A stretch of DNA of 6,753 bases from Bacteroidales bacterium (lineage in GTDB: Bacteria; Bacteroidota; Bacteroidia; Bacteroidales; UBA4181), in assembly GCA_031264715.1 (NCBI GenBank), contig JAISDP010000061.1:1-6753 (forward strand), in the 5' to 3' direction. The position numbers and the translations under genes were made by a program. The notes under the pieces were generated by a model. It saw only the letters and a list, made by a program, of their open reading frames with translations, did no database searches and was not told the DNA's origin. This document shows positions 5,563-6,753 of the stretch, one piece after another (positions within the stretch are counted from its first letter, which is position 1; every line of letters begins with the position of its first letter).

Positions 5563-6453
5563 TTACCCGAATCTCTTTTTCACTTCCCGGTACATACGGG
5601 TAATTTTCTGTTTGGGATCGCCCTCGCCAAGCGTTTCGACGGGCAGGTAACCGCGGTAGGCGGATGCATCAATGATTTTTTTCAACCTGTCCAGGTCGGT
5701 TTTCACAGGCTTGTTGTTGATATACATCTCTTCCTTCACTTGCCAGGTGATCGCAAGCGGAACGGTTTGCGCGATCTCGGCGAAAGGATCGGCGCCACGG
5801 TAACAGCCGATGTCGAGCATCAGGCCTGCCCACTCGGAATTGATCCTTTTGAAGATGTTCTGCACCTGAGCGGCTGTTTTCAGGAAATCGTTATGGTTTT
5901 GCAGGGCCAGCATCACGCCGTGCCTGCGGGCATGTTCCGCACATTCGCGCACGTCGGCGGCTATCCGGTCGGCGGTTTGGTCCCAGGTATAGCCATCGGG
6001 TACATCCTTCCCGGCAAAGATACGCAATGTCTGCGCCCCAAGCTTGGAGGCTACTTCGATCCAATCTTTCACATGTTTCTTTTCTGTTGCAAGTTTTGCA
6101 GCATCGGGATAGGTAAAATCGTTGCGCACACCGCTCCCGCATATTTCAAGCCCCAGTTTAAATGCATGTTGCTTCACGTGATAAATGTATTCGTCGGACG
6201 GAACGGCGGGATAGCCCGGAAAATAATATCCTGTGAGATCAACTCCCTCAAAACCGGTTTTTGCCGCGAAATCGAGCATGTCGTCGATTGTCATTTCGCC
6301 GGCCAGTAACGGTTTGTTGAACGAGTATGCATTGAGCGAAATCTTTACCTTGGGAGGTAAAGACGGCGCACTGCGGGCGATGGCCTTGTCAAACGGGAAA
6401 AATGCAGCAGGGATGCCGGCTGCTGCCAATTGAATAAAATGACGCCGTTCCAT
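5563..6453 (-). CDS. Exported sugar phosphate isomerase/epimerase-like TIM-barrel protein
   Basis: 296 residues from ATG 6453; a TTG at 6462 would add three. The N-terminus MERRHFIQLAAAGIPAAFF has a twin arginine followed by a hydrophobic stretch, as in a Tat signal, with possible cleavage near AIARSA (24-29). Export to the periplasm after folding is therefore likely. The rest is an AP endonuclease family 2 / xylose-isomerase-like barrel: KISLNAYSF (37-45), GFEGVDLTGYYFPGYP (67-82), LGAQTLRIFAG (138-148), GVMLALQNHNDF (179-190), GLMLDIGCYRG (210-220), WQVKEEMY (237-244), GYLPVETLG (268-276). Probable metal ligands include Asp214 and Glu273. In related barrels the ALENH motif gives a metal-binding Glu; here it is Gln185 (ALQNH), a change I recall in this Bacteroidota subfamily. 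Its substrate is unknown, probably a sugar or sugar acid. It has its own promoter, and no sugar-utilisation neighbours are in view. Confidence 0.88.
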   Translation of the reverse strand: MERRHFIQLAAAGIPAAFFPFDKAIARSAPSLPPKVKISLNAYSFNKPLLAGEMTIDDMLDFAAKTGFEGVDLTGYYFPGYPAVPSDEYIYHVKQHAFKLGLEICGSGVRNDFTYPDAAKLATEKKHVKDWIEVASKLGAQTLRIFAGKDVPDGYTWDQTADRIAADVRECAEHARRHGVMLALQNHNDFLKTAAQVQNIFKRINSEWAGLMLDIGCYRGADPFAEIAQTVPLAITWQVKEEMYINNKPVKTDLDRLKKIIDASAYRGYLPVETLGEGDPKQKITRMYREVKKRFG

Positions 6454-6482
6454 ATGGTACAATTGTTTTGTTAAAAATCACA

Positions 6483-6513
6483 CAAAATTATATGAAAAAC
6501 TCGGGTTTCCAAA
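6483..6513 (-). promoter_or_regulatory. Bacteroidota-type promoter of the TIM-barrel gene
   Basis: On the minus strand TTTG (6513-6510), exactly 19 bases, then TAATTTTG (6490-6483). This is one of the best matches in the window. Transcription would start near 6476-6479, about 25 bases before ATG 6453. A second TAnnTTTG (TATATTTG, 6522-6515) lacks a properly spaced -33 element. Confidence 0.6.
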
Positions 6514-6554
6514 CCAAATATATGTAAACGGGTGCAATACGAAAAACATCAATA

Positions 6555-6571
6555 AATCTCCGCAGGAGATT
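6555..6571. repeat. Perfect 7-3-7 palindrome, first of a pair
   Basis: AATCTCC, loop GCA, GGAGATT. It lies nine bases before a second palindrome with the same stem and loop lengths, between the divergent TIM-barrel and KamA-like genes. The pair looks like a REP/BIME-type element. Nothing else in the spacer explains it. Confidence 0.5.
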
Positions 6572-6580
6572 CATCATGTG

Positions 6581-6597
6581 AAACCTCTACGAGGTTT
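6581..6597. repeat. Perfect 7-3-7 palindrome, second of a pair
   Basis: AAACCTC, loop TAC, GAGGTTT. In RNA the stem can extend by a G-U and an A-U pair to 6579-6599. A long T tract (6618-6631) begins about 20 bases later, too far for a standard intrinsic terminator. The loop sequence equals that of the palindrome at 5472-5488. Confidence 0.5.
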
Positions 6598-6653
6598 TAG
6601 TATAGGAGGCGGTTGCGTTTTTTGTTTTTTTATAAACCATAAAAAATAAAATC

Positions 6654-6753
6654 ATGAAGTATCAATCGTATCAGCTCCATAACTATACGTCGATTGAGGG
6701 AATAGACAAATTGTCGGCTGCCGGTCGCAGGGCTATTGAAATTACCGGACGGG
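6654..6753 (+). CDS. Start of a KamA-like (lysine 2,3-aminomutase family) radical SAM protein; 3' end missing
   Basis: ATG 6654 opens a frame that runs to the window edge (33 residues: MKYQSYQLHNYTSIEGIDKL, then SAAGRRAIEITGR). The pattern K-x-x-Y-x-L-H-N-Y followed by KLS and a hydrophobic-E-I-x-G-R segment resembles, from memory, the N-terminus of KamA-family proteins in Bacteroidota, where a VLPFK-type motif comes next. The radical SAM CxxxCxxC motif would lie outside the window, so the assignment rests on the N-terminus alone. The leader before the ATG is A-rich (ataaaaaataaaatc-like), typical of translation starts in this phylum. It is transcribed divergently from the TIM-barrel gene. 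I find no convincing promoter match; a T tract at 6618-6631 and two palindromes lie upstream. Confidence 0.5.
   Translation, partial: MKYQSYQLHNYTSIEGIDKLSAAGRRAIEITGR

Noticed and set aside
5389..6309. Long + strand open frame (306 codons) opposite the TIM-barrel gene
   Set aside because: It covers the reverse of a well-conserved barrel and a promoter region; no domain is visible.
6601..6653. Possible promoter or terminator in the G-rich then T-rich stretch before the KamA-like start
   Set aside because: No TAnnTTTG with a properly spaced TTG is present, and no stem directly precedes the T tract. The best fit (TTG 6613-6615 and TATAAACC) misses most of the -7 consensus.

Overview
The window looks like a chromosomal segment of a Bacteroidota bacterium, probably Bacteroidales. 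Four reasons support this. Several genes are preceded by the phylum's own promoter pattern (TTG or TTTG, about 18-20 bases, then TAnnTTTG). Start codons sit in A-rich leaders without strong Shine-Dalgarno sequences. The sigma factor is of the short ECF type that is expanded in Bacteroides-like genomes. PdxA carries the THGDINGIG N-terminus that I associate with this phylum. The content is mostly housekeeping metabolism. There is no integrase, transposase, CRISPR array, tRNA or rRNA, and no gap between genes exceeds 200 bases.

Layout. On the + strand come the 3' two thirds of a class 2 dihydroorotate dehydrogenase gene (pyrD, cut by the left edge), a terminator-like hairpin, and an orphan ECF sigma factor. 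Facing them with a 16-base gap is a minus-strand block, read from right to left. It begins with a Tat-signal xylose-isomerase-like TIM-barrel protein (5563-6453), followed by an M17 leucyl aminopeptidase (3973-5397), PdxA of vitamin B6 synthesis (2852-3919), a NUMOD4/HNH protein with a C-terminal helix-turn-helix (2285-2839), and a PurQ-like protein (1491-2174). At the right edge a divergent + strand gene begins. Its first 33 residues resemble KamA-family (lysine 2,3-aminomutase-like) radical SAM proteins.

Transcription. Good promoter matches precede the TIM-barrel gene, the aminopeptidase and the purQ-like gene. This suggests three minus-strand units: the TIM-barrel gene alone, pepA-pdxA-HNH (gaps of 53 and 12 bases), and purQ-like. 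A fourth match lies inside the longest reading frame of the sigma gene and argues for a later start.

Most worth a second look: (1) the PurQ-like protein has the PurQ fold signature but lacks both the catalytic Cys (Gly instead) and the catalytic His (Cys instead), so it should be a dead glutaminase; (2) PyrD is class 2 by sequence but has Cys where class 2 enzymes have the catalytic Ser; (3) three perfect 7-3-7 palindromes lie in the two intergenic regions flanking the TIM-barrel gene and look like dispersed REP-type repeats; (4) a homing-endonuclease-type HNH protein sits in what looks like a stable operon with pdxA. I see no evidence of a new defence or mobile system.
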